A DNA stretch of 64,000 nt, from assembly GCF_001514235.1 (NCBI RefSeq), contig NZ_KQ948936.1, positions 224,672 through 288,671 on the forward strand, read 5' to 3'. The DNA comes from Streptomyces caeruleatus (GTDB lineage: Bacteria; Actinomycetota; Actinomycetes; Streptomycetales; Streptomycetaceae). The position numbers and the translations under genes were made by a program. Positions 33,466 through 41,886 of this stretch are shown here, piece by piece (within the stretch, counting starts at the first letter, position 1; each line of letters opens with the position of its first letter). The notes under the pieces are model-generated. The model did no database searches and was not told the DNA's origin. It was given only the letters and a program-made list of their open reading frames with translations.

Positions 33466-35070
33466 CTACTCGGCCGGCTCGACGCCGGCTCGCAGCAGCC
33501 CGTAGGTGTACGCGTCCTCCAGGGCCTGCCACGAAGCAGCGATCACGTTCTCCGCGACGCCGACCGTCGACCACTCCCCCGAGCCGTCCGACGTCGAGAT
33601 CAGGACCCGGGTCGTGGACTGGGTGCCGTGGACGCCCTCCAGGATGCGGACCTTGTAGTCGACGAGGTCGAGCTGGGCGAGCTGGGGGTAGATCTTCTCG
33701 AGGGCGACGCGCAGGGCGCGGTCGAGGGCGTTGACGGGACCGTTGCCCTCGGCCGTGGCGACGATGCGCTCGCCCTTGGCGAAGAGCTTGACGGTGGCCT
33801 CGTTGGCGTGGGTGCCGTCGGGACGGTCCTCGACGATGGCGCGCCAGGACTCGACGTCGAAGTACTTGAGGGGCTTGCCCTCCACCTCCGCCCGCAGCAG
33901 CAGCTCGAAGCTCGCGTCGGCCGCCTCGTAGGTGTAGCCCTTGAGTTCGCGTTCCTTGACGCGCTCGACGACCCGGCCGACCAGCTCGCGGTCGCCGCCC
34001 AGGTCGATGCCGAGTTCCTTGCCCTTGAGCTCGATGGAGGCGCGGCCCGCCATGTCGGAGACCAGCATGCGCATGGTGTTGCCGACCCGTTCGGGGTCGA
34101 TGTGCTGGTACAGGTCCGGGTCGACCTTGATCGCGGAGGCGTGCAGGCCGGCCTTGTGGGCGAAGGCCGATACGCCGACGTAGGGCTGGTGGGTGGAGGG
34201 GGTGAGGTTGACGACCTCGGCGATGGCGTGGCTGATGCGGGTCATCTCGCGGAGGCGGCCGTCGGGGAGGACCTTCTTGCCGTACTTCAGCTCCAGGGCC
34301 GCGACCACCGGGAAGAGGTTGGCGTTGCCCACGCGCTCGCCGTAGCCGTTGGCCGTGCACTGGACGTGGGTCGCGCCCGCGTCGACGGCGGCGAGGGTGT
34401 TGGCGACCGCGCAGCCGGTGTCGTCCTGGGCGTGGATGCCGAGGCGGGCGCCCGTGTCCACGAGGACGGTCGCCACGACCGCCTGGACCTGGGCGGGGAG
34501 CATGCCGCCGTTGGTGTCGCAGAGGATGACGACGTCCGCGCCGGCCTGGGACGCCGTGCGGACCACCGACTTCGCGTACTCGGGGTTGGCGCGGTAGCCG
34601 TCGAAGAAGTGCTCGCAGTCGACGAAGACCCGGCGGCCCTGGGAGCACAGGTAGGCGACCGTGTCCTGGATCATGGCCAGGTTCTCGTCGAGGGTGGTGC
34701 GCAGGGCCAGTTCGACGTGCCGGTCGTGGGACTTCGCGACCAGCGTGATCACCGGGGCGCCGGACTCCAGGAGCGCCTTGACCTGGGGGTCTTCGGAGGC
34801 CTTGGCGCCTGCGCGGCGCGTGGAGCCGAAGGCGACCAGCTGGGCGTGCCGGAAGTCGATCTCCTGCTGGGCGCGCGCGAAGAACTCGGTGTCCCTCGGG
34901 TTGGCACCGGGCCAGCCGCCCTCGATGAAGCCCACGCCGAACTCGTCCAGGTGCCGGGCGATGGCCAGCTTGTCCGCGACGGTGAGGTTGATGCCCTCCC
35001 GCTGCGCGCCGTCGCGCAGGGTGGTGTCGAACACGTGGAACGAATCGTCGAGCTCGCTGGTTGCGGTCAT
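33466..35070 (-). CDS. cimA: (R)-citramalate synthase
   Basis: The 534-aa DRE-TIM enzyme has FDTTLRDGAQREG (catalytic Arg/Asp), the metal ligands in GIHAQDDTGCAVANTLAAVDAG, and a C-terminal LeuA-type regulatory domain. The family condenses pyruvate and acetyl-CoA to citramalate, a threonine-independent route to isoleucine through LeuCD and LeuB, all encoded nearby. A 2-isopropylmalate synthase-like activity is less likely given the EGGWPGANPRD signature of the CimA-type clade. The start is ATG 35070, with AGGAG 11 nt upstream; the leader is described separately. Confidence 0.9.
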   Translation of the reverse strand: MTATSELDDSFHVFDTTLRDGAQREGINLTVADKLAIARHLDEFGVGFIEGGWPGANPRDTEFFARAQQEIDFRHAQLVAFGSTRRAGAKASEDPQVKALLESGAPVITLVAKSHDRHVELALRTTLDENLAMIQDTVAYLCSQGRRVFVDCEHFFDGYRANPEYAKSVVRTASQAGADVVILCDTNGGMLPAQVQAVVATVLVDTGARLGIHAQDDTGCAVANTLAAVDAGATHVQCTANGYGERVGNANLFPVVAALELKYGKKVLPDGRLREMTRISHAIAEVVNLTPSTHQPYVGVSAFAHKAGLHASAIKVDPDLYQHIDPERVGNTMRMLVSDMAGRASIELKGKELGIDLGGDRELVGRVVERVKERELKGYTYEAADASFELLLRAEVEGKPLKYFDVESWRAIVEDRPDGTHANEATVKLFAKGERIVATAEGNGPVNALDRALRVALEKIYPQLAQLDLVDYKVRILEGVHGTQSTTRVLISTSDGSGEWSTVGVAENVIAASWQALEDAYTYGLLRAGVEPAE

Positions 35071-35190
35071 GGTGTCAAGGCTCCTGCTGTTGGATCCCGT
35101 CGGATCACGGTCGTTACCGGAATGACCGGCTCCACCGTCCCCAATGATCCCTCGCGCTTTACTCCCGGCTGAAGGTGGGCCAGAAAAGCG

Positions 35191-35215
35191 AAAAACCCCT
35201 CGCGGGTGCGAGAGG
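35191..35215 (-). terminator. Intrinsic terminator in the cimA leader (possible attenuator)
   Basis: On the minus strand CCTCTCGC-ACCC-GCGAGGGG (8 bp with one G-T) is followed by TTTTTCGCTTTT. It sits 120 nt before cimA. It could end the upstream beta-propeller gene or regulate cimA by attenuation. Confidence 0.7.
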
Positions 35216-35270
35216 TCTGCGCGCGGGTCGAGGACGACGGTGTCCGCCCGTACCTGGTCGTACGTGGCGG

Positions 35271-35306
35271 TCACTGCGGACCGGCGCGCCTGCTGCCAAT
35301 AATCAT
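35271..35306 (-). CDS. Possible 11-codon leader peptide with Ile-Ile, upstream of cimA
   Basis: The mini-frame encodes MIIGSRRAGPQ. It has two successive ATT isoleucine codons, rare in this genome, ahead of an isoleucine-pathway gene and its leader terminator. No Shine-Dalgarno sequence is visible, and the same AT-rich patch could simply be a -10 element, so this is only a candidate. Confidence 0.3.
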   Translation of the reverse strand: MIIGSRRAGPQ

Positions 35307-35387
35307 GGCGAACGAGAGCACGGGGGAAGTCTGGCACACACCGCCCCCGGGCTCACCGTCCGTCTCAGGATGCGAGCACTGCGTTGA

Positions 35388-36662
35388 TCACCGCCGGCGG
35401 TGGACGAATCCGTCGTAGTGCCCGTTGGTGTCGTCCGGGACCAGTTGGGCGGAGCGGCTGCCGAGGCCGATCCGTCCGCCGGTGCCCACCTCGTAGAGCG
35501 TCACGTACTCGTCGGTGACCGGGCCGCCGGTGACGGAGGCGCTGATCAGACGGGTCGCGCCGGTGCGCAGGTCGCGGAGGTAGACGTTGTCCGGCCCGTA
35601 CTGTCCGTCGGCCAGCCGCGGTTCCGCCTCGTAGGCCAGGTGGCGGCCGTCCGGGCTGAGCAGCGGGTTGTCCGGCAGGCGTTCCCCGTCGGGGCCGGGG
35701 GCGATGCGCCGGGTCACGTCCGAGCGCAGGTCGCGGACGTAGAGGTCGGTGCCGTCGCCGGGGGCGTCGTCCGGGAGCAGGTCGTCGCCGACGTACTTGA
35801 ACGCGACCGTCCTGCCGTCCGCCGACAGGGAGACGGGCATCGCGTAGCGCCGGGCCGGCGTGCCGTCCGCCTTGACGTTGACCTGTTCCTCGGTGCCGGT
35901 GCGGCGGTCGTGTACCCAGGTGACGCCTTCCCCGCTGCGCGGCACCAGCTGGGTGTACGCCACGTAGCGGCCGTCGGCGCTGATGTCCTCCAGGAGCGCG
36001 GGGTTGGTCGGGCGGTCGCCGTTACTGATCCGCTGCGTGGCGCCGGTGCGCCGGTCGAAGGCGTACACGGCGCCGAAGAGGTCGCGGGCGCCGGGCTCCA
36101 TGCGGTCTGCCTTGGCGTTGAAGACGATGTGGCGGGCGTCCGCGGACATGTGGGCGCCCGCCGCGAAGGCCGAGCCGCCGTCGTGGGCGACGCTGATCCG
36201 CTCCGTCTTTCCGGTGCGGCGGTCGTGCAGGTAGATGTCCTCGGCCGCGTCGTTCGTGGGCGGCTGGTCCCAGTGGACCAGGTTGCGGGCGTTGGAGCGG
36301 AACAGGACGTAGCGGCCGTCCGCGCTGATGGCGGCCAGCGTGGCGGGCTGGTCGGCCGGTGTGCCGTCCGACGCCACGCTGACCCGTTCCACCGTCCCCT
36401 TGCGCAGGTCGCGCACGAAGACGTCCGCGTGGCCGTTGGTGTCGCCCGGCACCAGGTTGGTCGCGTAGGCCGTGAAAGCCGCGAACCGGCCGTCCGCGCT
36501 GAACCGCGGGCCGTACGAGTCGCCGTCTCCCTGTTCGCCCGTCGCCGAGAGCGTGACCCGCTCGGTGCTCGGCGGCGGTGCCGGTGCGGCCGAGGTGGCC
36601 GTCAGGGCGACCATCGCCCCGGCGAGGACGGCGACGGACATTCCGCGCATGGTTCTGAACAC
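35388..36662 (-). CDS. Exported TolB/WD40-like beta-propeller protein (first paralogue)
   Basis: The 424-aa protein has a signal peptide (to about residue 30) followed by repeated blades with the pattern SADGRxVAF...DLxxG or DRRTG (for example SADGRYVLFRSNARNLV and DISADGRYVAYTQL), seven or so in number. The DTNGHxDxFV loops resemble calcium-binding or TolB repeats. Such propellers bind ligands or proteins; no catalytic motif is seen. The GTG start has GGGGGAA upstream. It is paralogous to the next gene upstream. Confidence 0.8.
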   Translation of the reverse strand: MFRTMRGMSVAVLAGAMVALTATSAAPAPPPSTERVTLSATGEQGDGDSYGPRFSADGRFAAFTAYATNLVPGDTNGHADVFVRDLRKGTVERVSVASDGTPADQPATLAAISADGRYVLFRSNARNLVHWDQPPTNDAAEDIYLHDRRTGKTERISVAHDGGSAFAAGAHMSADARHIVFNAKADRMEPGARDLFGAVYAFDRRTGATQRISNGDRPTNPALLEDISADGRYVAYTQLVPRSGEGVTWVHDRRTGTEEQVNVKADGTPARRYAMPVSLSADGRTVAFKYVGDDLLPDDAPGDGTDLYVRDLRSDVTRRIAPGPDGERLPDNPLLSPDGRHLAYEAEPRLADGQYGPDNVYLRDLRTGATRLISASVTGGPVTDEYVTLYEVGTGGRIGLGSRSAQLVPDDTNGHYDGFVHRRR

Positions 36663-36786
36663 GATTTCCCCCGTGGTTCGTAGTGCTTGCCCGATGTTCC
36701 CATTCACCGCAACTGTCGTACGCAGACGTCGGCGTCGTCGGCAACGCGGCCCGGCAGGATGTTGGTTCCCCTGTGGCCGGCCGCTG

Positions 36787-37839
36787 TCATGAAACGGTCC
36801 GCAGGAAGACGTCGTCCACGCCGTTCGTGTCACCGGGGACGATGTCCGTGTCCGGCGAGGAGTAGACGACCGTGCGGCCCCTGTCGGAGAGCGATCCGTC
36901 GACGGCGCTGCCGTGTCCGACGAGGACCTGGCGTCCGCCGTGGAGGTTGCGCAGCCACAGGTTCGACTGGGTGTCCTGCAGGAGGATCCGGCGCCCGTCG
37001 GGGCTGACGGCCCGCGCCTCGGCGCCGGGGAAGTACTGGACACGGCCGGTGCGCAGGTCCCGTACGTAGGAACCGTCCGCCGAGTCCATCGCCAGGACAC
37101 GGCCGTCGGCGCTCAGCTGGACCACGGTCGAGAACGTGCCGTCGTCGGCCTCGGTCCGGGTGCCGGTCGTGCGGTCGGCCACCCACACGTCCCCGCTGCC
37201 CTCGTCCTCGTAGGCGACATAGCGGCCGTCGCCGCTGATCGACGCGTCGTCCATGTCCCGGCTCTCGTCGTCCTGCGGTCCGGCGCTGACGGTCTCGCGG
37301 GTGCCGGTGACCCGGTCGTAGAGGTCGATGCGGTTCGGGTACTGCGGGTGTCCGGACCAGGTGTAGACGACGTAGCGGCCGTCCGCGCTGATGTCCGGGG
37401 CGGACGCGCTGTCCTGGGCGTCGCCGCCGGCCCGGATCCGCGTACCCGTGCTCAGGTCCGTCAGGAAGACGTTCATCTTGCGGACGCCCCAGTCGGTGTA
37501 CGTGGCCCAGCGGCCGTCGGCGCTGAGGCGGGGTGTGCTGAGCGCGGCCTCGATCTTGGTGGTGTGGCCGGTTCTCAGGTCGCGTATGTAGGAGTAGGTG
37601 CCCGGGTGGGTGATGCCCTCGGGCACGAGGTTGGTCGCCGAGGAACGGAACGATACGAAACGGCCGTTCGGCGTGGTGTGGGCGGCGTTGGAGGCACCGT
37701 CGCCCTGGGTGCCGTCGGCGGCGGTGCTGACCCGCTCGACGTGCGGTGCGGGCGGCGCGGCGGACGCGATCGTGCCGGTGAGCGCGAGCAGCAGCGCCGC
37801 CGCCAAGGAGCCTCCGGACACACGTGCGACTCTGGTCAT
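36787..37839 (-). CDS. Exported TolB/WD40-like beta-propeller protein (second paralogue)
   Basis: The 350-aa protein has a signal peptide (to about residue 27, ending IASA) and blades with SADGRWATYTDW, ISADGRYVVYTWSG and ISGDGRYVAYEDEG. It ends VPGDTNGVDDVFLRTVS, which matches the first-blade loop of its neighbour. It is shorter than its paralogue by about one blade. ATG follows GGGGGGAAC. It is 124 nt from the next gene on the same strand. Confidence 0.8.
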   Translation of the reverse strand: MTRVARVSGGSLAAALLLALTGTIASAAPPAPHVERVSTAADGTQGDGASNAAHTTPNGRFVSFRSSATNLVPEGITHPGTYSYIRDLRTGHTTKIEAALSTPRLSADGRWATYTDWGVRKMNVFLTDLSTGTRIRAGGDAQDSASAPDISADGRYVVYTWSGHPQYPNRIDLYDRVTGTRETVSAGPQDDESRDMDDASISGDGRYVAYEDEGSGDVWVADRTTGTRTEADDGTFSTVVQLSADGRVLAMDSADGSYVRDLRTGRVQYFPGAEARAVSPDGRRILLQDTQSNLWLRNLHGGRQVLVGHGSAVDGSLSDRGRTVVYSSPDTDIVPGDTNGVDDVFLRTVS

Positions 37840-37996
37840 GTTCCCCCCTGTGGTCCCCGTGGACGCTTTCCCCCGGCCCCCTCCTCTTCTCCTCTTCTCC
37901 TCTTCGCCTGACTCGCTGCCGAGGGCTCCCATCGAGGCAAACGCACCACGCGTGACAGGGTCAATCCGACGTATTACGTACAACCTGGACGTGAGC

Positions 37997-38611
37997 TCAG
38001 GAGTCCGCGAGGAGGCTGTCGTGGAGGAACTCCCTTACGTGGCCGAGAACTTGTGCCCGGTCCGTGCCGCGCAGGCCGATCGCCACATGGATGGAGAACC
38101 CGTCGAGCAGCGCCCGCAGCCGGGCCGCGAAACGGTCCGGGTCGACCGCCCGGAACTCCCCGCGCGACATGCCCTCGGCGACCAGCGCCACCAGGTCGCG
38201 ATGCCAGGCGCCCTCGATCGCGGCCTGCCGGTCACGGGCGTCGTCGTCGGCGTTCTGCGAGCGGTTCCAGACCTCCAGCCACAGCGTCCAGTGCGGGTCG
38301 CGGTGGCCCTCGGGAACGTACAGGTCGACGTACGCCTCGACCCGTTCGCGTACCGAGGCGGACGCCCGGGTCAGCAGCCGTCCGCGCTCGGCGCCGAGCC
38401 GGCCCTCGCTCCACTCCAGGGTGCGCAGCAGCAACTCGTCCTTGGAGTGGAAGTAGTAGAGGAGATGGCCGCTGCTCATGCCGACCTCACGGCCGAGCGC
38501 GGCCATGGTCAGCTTCTCCAGGCCGCGCTCGGCGATCATCTCCATGGCGGCGGCGAGGACGTCCTCGCGGGGTGGGGCGGGGGTACGGCGGCGGGCTCCC
38601 GGGGTGGTCAT
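37997..38611 (-). CDS. TetR-family regulator, last gene of the ureAB-ureC-aguA operon
   Basis: The 204-aa protein has an N-terminal HTH (VLAAAMEMIAERGLEKLTMA, EVGMSSGHLLYYFHSKDELL) and a TetR C-terminal domain with the WLEVWNRSQNADD stretch found in regulators of the BetI/TetR_C type. It overlaps the zinc-ribbon gene by 4 nt (ATGA). It probably controls the operon and the divergent permease through the TTAGAG-N5-CTCTAA operators at 42.6 kb. That link is inference from operon membership. Confidence 0.88.
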   Translation of the reverse strand: MTTPGARRRTPAPPREDVLAAAMEMIAERGLEKLTMAALGREVGMSSGHLLYYFHSKDELLLRTLEWSEGRLGAERGRLLTRASASVRERVEAYVDLYVPEGHRDPHWTLWLEVWNRSQNADDDARDRQAAIEGAWHRDLVALVAEGMSRGEFRAVDPDRFAARLRALLDGFSIHVAIGLRGTDRAQVLGHVREFLHDSLLADS

Positions 38612-39105
38612 ACGGCGGTCACCCGCACGACGTCGGGCAGGAAGTGCGTCTCGAACGGGCCGGAGCAGTCGGCGAACAACGTTGCCACCGGTGCCCCGCA
38701 CCCCGGGCACACCCAGTTCGGCCCCTCCAGTCCGGGCGGGCCGCAGCAGCCGATCTCCTCCAGGGCGGGGTTGGGCGCCAGGAAGCCGACGGTGTCCTCG
38801 TGGTGGACCACCAGCGTGTTCCGGGGTCCGGCCGACATCAGGAACCCGTCGCCCTCGGGGTCCGACATGCTGACCCCCGGGATCGCCGCGCCCGCCCACT
38901 CCGGGTCCGGGTGCGCGACGAAGGGCGCCCCGGACGGCTCGGGGTCCACCGCGTAGGCGCCGCGCGGCACGGTGGACGGGGCGTGCCGCGAGCCGTCGGG
39001 TTTGATCCGCCCGTCGTGCTCGGGACGTGCGGGCAGCTCGGGCAGCGGGCGCAGCGGTTCGCTGAGACGGCGGCCGCAGGCCGTGCAGAGCAGTCGTACG
39101 TTCAC
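38608..39105 (-). CDS. Zinc-ribbon-like protein of unknown function
   Basis: The 165-aa protein has one CxxC pair at each end, CTACGRR near the N-terminus and CPGCGAPV near residue 133, that could form a zinc ribbon. The central region is rich in Pro/Gly with FLMSAGPRNTLVVHHEDT. I do not recognise the family. It is 9 nt downstream of aguA and overlaps the TetR gene by 4 nt, so it is an integral part of the operon. Confidence 0.8.
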   Translation of the reverse strand: MNVRLLCTACGRRLSEPLRPLPELPARPEHDGRIKPDGSRHAPSTVPRGAYAVDPEPSGAPFVAHPDPEWAGAAIPGVSMSDPEGDGFLMSAGPRNTLVVHHEDTVGFLAPNPALEEIGCCGPPGLEGPNWVCPGCGAPVATLFADCSGPFETHFLPDVVRVTAV

Positions 39106-39114
39106 CCGTACGTT

Positions 39115-40164
39115 CTACCTGACGACCGTCCTCGGCTGCTGCTGGGTGATGCAGTGGATGCCGCCCCCGCCCGCGAAGACCGTCCGCGCGTCGACGAGCG
39201 TCACCGTGCGGTCCGGGAACAGCCGGCGGAAGATGCCGGCGGCGATCTCGTCACGCGGGTCGTCGAAGCCGCACAGGACGACGCCGCCGTTGCAGAGGTA
39301 GTGGTTGATGTAGGAGTAGTCGGCCCAGTGGCCCTCCGCCTCCAGGACGGTGGGCGCCGGGACCTCGACGACCTCCAGGCTGCGGCCCCGCGCGTCCGTC
39401 TGCGCCCGCAGCAGCCCTACGACCTCCTTGGTCAGCTCGTGGTCGGGGTGCGCGGGGTCCGGCTGCACATGGGCGACGACCACGCCGGGACGGGCGAACG
39501 CGGCGACGATGTCGACATGGCCGAGGGTGCCGAAGCCGTACGGCGGATAGTCGCCGGTCAGACCGCGCGGCAGCCAGATCGCCTTGCGGGTGCCGAGCAT
39601 GCCGTGGATCTCGGCCTCGACCTCCTCCCGCGTCCAGTGCGGATTGCGCTCGGGACCGAGCTGGACCGTCTCCGTCAGCAGGACCGTCCCGTCGCCGTCC
39701 ACATGGATCGCACCGCCCTCGTTGACGAGCTTCGAGGCGTACGTCTTCGTCGAGCCCGCGAGGTCGGAGACGTACGCGGCGATCTTCGCGTCGTGCTCCC
39801 AGCGGGCCCAGTCCTGGGCGCCCCAGCCGTTGAACGTCCAGTCGACGGCGGCGAGTCCGCCCTTTCCGTCGGTCAGGAAGGTCGGGCCGATGTCCCGCAT
39901 CCACGCGTCGTCGAGGTCCCGCTCGACCGTCTCGACGCCGTCGCCCAGCAGCGCGCGGGCCTCGGCCGACTGCCCGGGTCCGCACACCACCGTCACCGGC
40001 TCGAAGCGGCGCACCGCACGGGCGACCGACGCCCAGGCCGCGCGGGCGTCGGCCAGGTCCTGCGGGTCGTCGAAGGTCGCGTTGGGGCCCGGCCAGGCCA
40101 TCCAGGTGCGTTCGTGCGGGGCCCACTCGGCGGGCATGCGGAAGCCGTCGGCGGCTGCGGACAT
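39115..40164 (-). CDS. aguA: Agmatine deiminase
   Basis: The 349-aa penteine-fold enzyme has PAEWAPHERTWMAWP, DAWMRDIGPTF, NEGGAIHVDGDGT, GHVDIVAAF and the catalytic cysteine in GGGGIHCITQQQP at the C-terminus. It hydrolyses agmatine to N-carbamoylputrescine and ammonia. The usual partner AguB (N-carbamoylputrescine amidohydrolase) is not in the window; instead the gene follows a urease-like pair by 9 nt. A ureido-containing product next to a ureido hydrolase-like protein is noteworthy. Confidence 0.93.
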   Translation of the reverse strand: MSAAADGFRMPAEWAPHERTWMAWPGPNATFDDPQDLADARAAWASVARAVRRFEPVTVVCGPGQSAEARALLGDGVETVERDLDDAWMRDIGPTFLTDGKGGLAAVDWTFNGWGAQDWARWEHDAKIAAYVSDLAGSTKTYASKLVNEGGAIHVDGDGTVLLTETVQLGPERNPHWTREEVEAEIHGMLGTRKAIWLPRGLTGDYPPYGFGTLGHVDIVAAFARPGVVVAHVQPDPAHPDHELTKEVVGLLRAQTDARGRSLEVVEVPAPTVLEAEGHWADYSYINHYLCNGGVVLCGFDDPRDEIAAGIFRRLFPDRTVTLVDARTVFAGGGGIHCITQQQPRTVVR

Positions 40165-40173
40165 GAGTGATCC

Positions 40174-41886
40174 TTAGAGGAAGTAGAGGCGGTTGAGGGA
40201 GACGGAGTCGGCCGGCTCGGAGCGCAGCGGCTCGCCGTCGAGGGTGACCAGACCGGTGCGCTGGTCGACGTCGACGGCTCCGGTACGGGAGTTCAGGCGC
40301 AGGTCGGCCGGTCCGATGCCCCGGGTGCCCCGGACGGCGACCCGCCTCCTGCGCGTGGGCATGGAGTCGCCCCCCTGGTCGACGGCGGCCTGGGCGACGA
40401 AGGCGACCGAGATGTCGGCGGGTGTGGCCCCGTACGCCCCGAACTGCGGTCCCAGGACGAGGGGTTCGCAGGTGTCGGTCGCGGCGTTGGGGTCGCCGAC
40501 CACGCCGTACGCGGGGAAGCCCGACTTCAGCACCAGCTGCGGCTTGGCGCCGAAGTACTCCGGCCGCCACAGCACGATGTCGGCGAGCTTGCCGACCTCG
40601 ATCGAGCCGACCTCGTGGGCGAGTCCGTGGGCGATGGCGGGGTTGATGGTCAGCTTGGCCATGTAGCGCAGGACGCGCTCGTTGTCGTGGCCGTCGTCCG
40701 GGGCGCCGAACTCGGCCTTCATCTTCCCGGCCATCGCGAACGTACGGCGGACCGTCTCGCCGGCCCGGCCCATGCCCTGCGCGTCCGACGAGGTGATGCC
40801 GATCGCGCCCAGGTCGTGCAGCACGTCCTCGGCGCCCATGGTCCCGGCGCGGATGCGGTCGCGGGCCATGGCGGCGTCGCCCGGCAGGTCGGTCTTGAGG
40901 TCGTGGACGGAGACGATCATGCCGTAGTGCTCGGCGACCGCGTCCCGGCCGAAGGGCAGGGTGGGGTTGGTGGAGGAACCGATGACGTTCGGGACGCCGG
41001 CCATCTTCAGGACGTTCGGGACGTGTCCGCCGCCGCAGCCCTCGATGTGGAAGGCGTGGATGGTGCGGCCCTCCAGCACCCGGAGGGTGTCCTCGACCGA
41101 CAGGCATTCGTTCAACCCGTCGCTGTGCAGGGCGACTTGGACGTCGTGTTCCTCGGCGACGCGAAGTGCCGTGTCCAGCGCGCGCGTGTGGGCGCCCATG
41201 TCCTCGTGCACCTTGAACCCCGAGGCACCGCCCTCGGCGAGCGCCTCGACCAGGGGCGCGGACGACGACGACGAACCGCGGCCCAGGAAGCCGATGTTGA
41301 CCGGCCAGGCGTCGAAGGCGTTGAAGGCGTGCCTGAGGGCCCACGGCGAGTTGACGCCGACGCCCCACACGGGCCCGAACTCCTGCCCGATGATCGTGGT
41401 CACGCCGGACGCGAGCGAGGCCTCCATGACGCGCGGCGACAGCAGGTGCACATGGGTGTCGACGGCTCCGGCGGTGGCGATGAGCCCCTCGCCGGACACG
41501 ATGGACGTACCCGTGCCGACCACGACGTCGACCTCGTCCAGGGTGTCGGGGTTCCCGGCCCGCCCGATCGAGCAGATCCGGCCCTCCCTGATCCCGATGG
41601 AGACCTTCCGGATGCCGAGCGCCGCGTCGATCACGACGACGTTGCTGATGACGACGTCACAGGTCTCGCGGACGGCGGCGGCCTTGAGGTGCAGTCCGTC
41701 CCGGGCGGTCTTGCCGAACCCGGCGAGGAACTCGTCGCCGTACCGCTGGGAGTCCGACTCGACGCGGATCGTCAGCCCGGAGTCGCCGAGGCGGACCCGG
41801 TCGCCGGCGCGGGGGCCGTGGGTGGCGGCGTACTCGTACGGGGTGAGGCGGCGGGCCTCGGCGGGGTGGCCTCCGGGACGGCTCAT
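40174..41886 (-). CDS. ureC: Divergent urease alpha subunit (UreC-like amidohydrolase)
   Basis: The 570-aa protein is full length for UreC. All nickel ligands are kept: H145 and H147 (DTHVHL), the carbamylated K225 (FKVHED), H254 (LHSDGLNE), H288 (GGGHVPN) and D368 (SSDAQGMG). H227 and flap H328 are also kept. The flap is VSVHDL where canonical ureases have VCHHL, so the flap cysteine is Val and the second His is Asp. The canonical GGTGPAxGTxATTCTPG segment is replaced by GQEFGPVWGVGVNSPW. No ureDEFG accessory genes are nearby. It overlaps ureAB by 4 nt. It may be a true urease variant or act on another ureido compound. Confidence 0.88.
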   Translation of the reverse strand: MSRPGGHPAEARRLTPYEYAATHGPRAGDRVRLGDSGLTIRVESDSQRYGDEFLAGFGKTARDGLHLKAAAVRETCDVVISNVVVIDAALGIRKVSIGIREGRICSIGRAGNPDTLDEVDVVVGTGTSIVSGEGLIATAGAVDTHVHLLSPRVMEASLASGVTTIIGQEFGPVWGVGVNSPWALRHAFNAFDAWPVNIGFLGRGSSSSSAPLVEALAEGGASGFKVHEDMGAHTRALDTALRVAEEHDVQVALHSDGLNECLSVEDTLRVLEGRTIHAFHIEGCGGGHVPNVLKMAGVPNVIGSSTNPTLPFGRDAVAEHYGMIVSVHDLKTDLPGDAAMARDRIRAGTMGAEDVLHDLGAIGITSSDAQGMGRAGETVRRTFAMAGKMKAEFGAPDDGHDNERVLRYMAKLTINPAIAHGLAHEVGSIEVGKLADIVLWRPEYFGAKPQLVLKSGFPAYGVVGDPNAATDTCEPLVLGPQFGAYGATPADISVAFVAQAAVDQGGDSMPTRRRRVAVRGTRGIGPADLRLNSRTGAVDVDQRTGLVTLDGEPLRSEPADSVSLNRLYFL

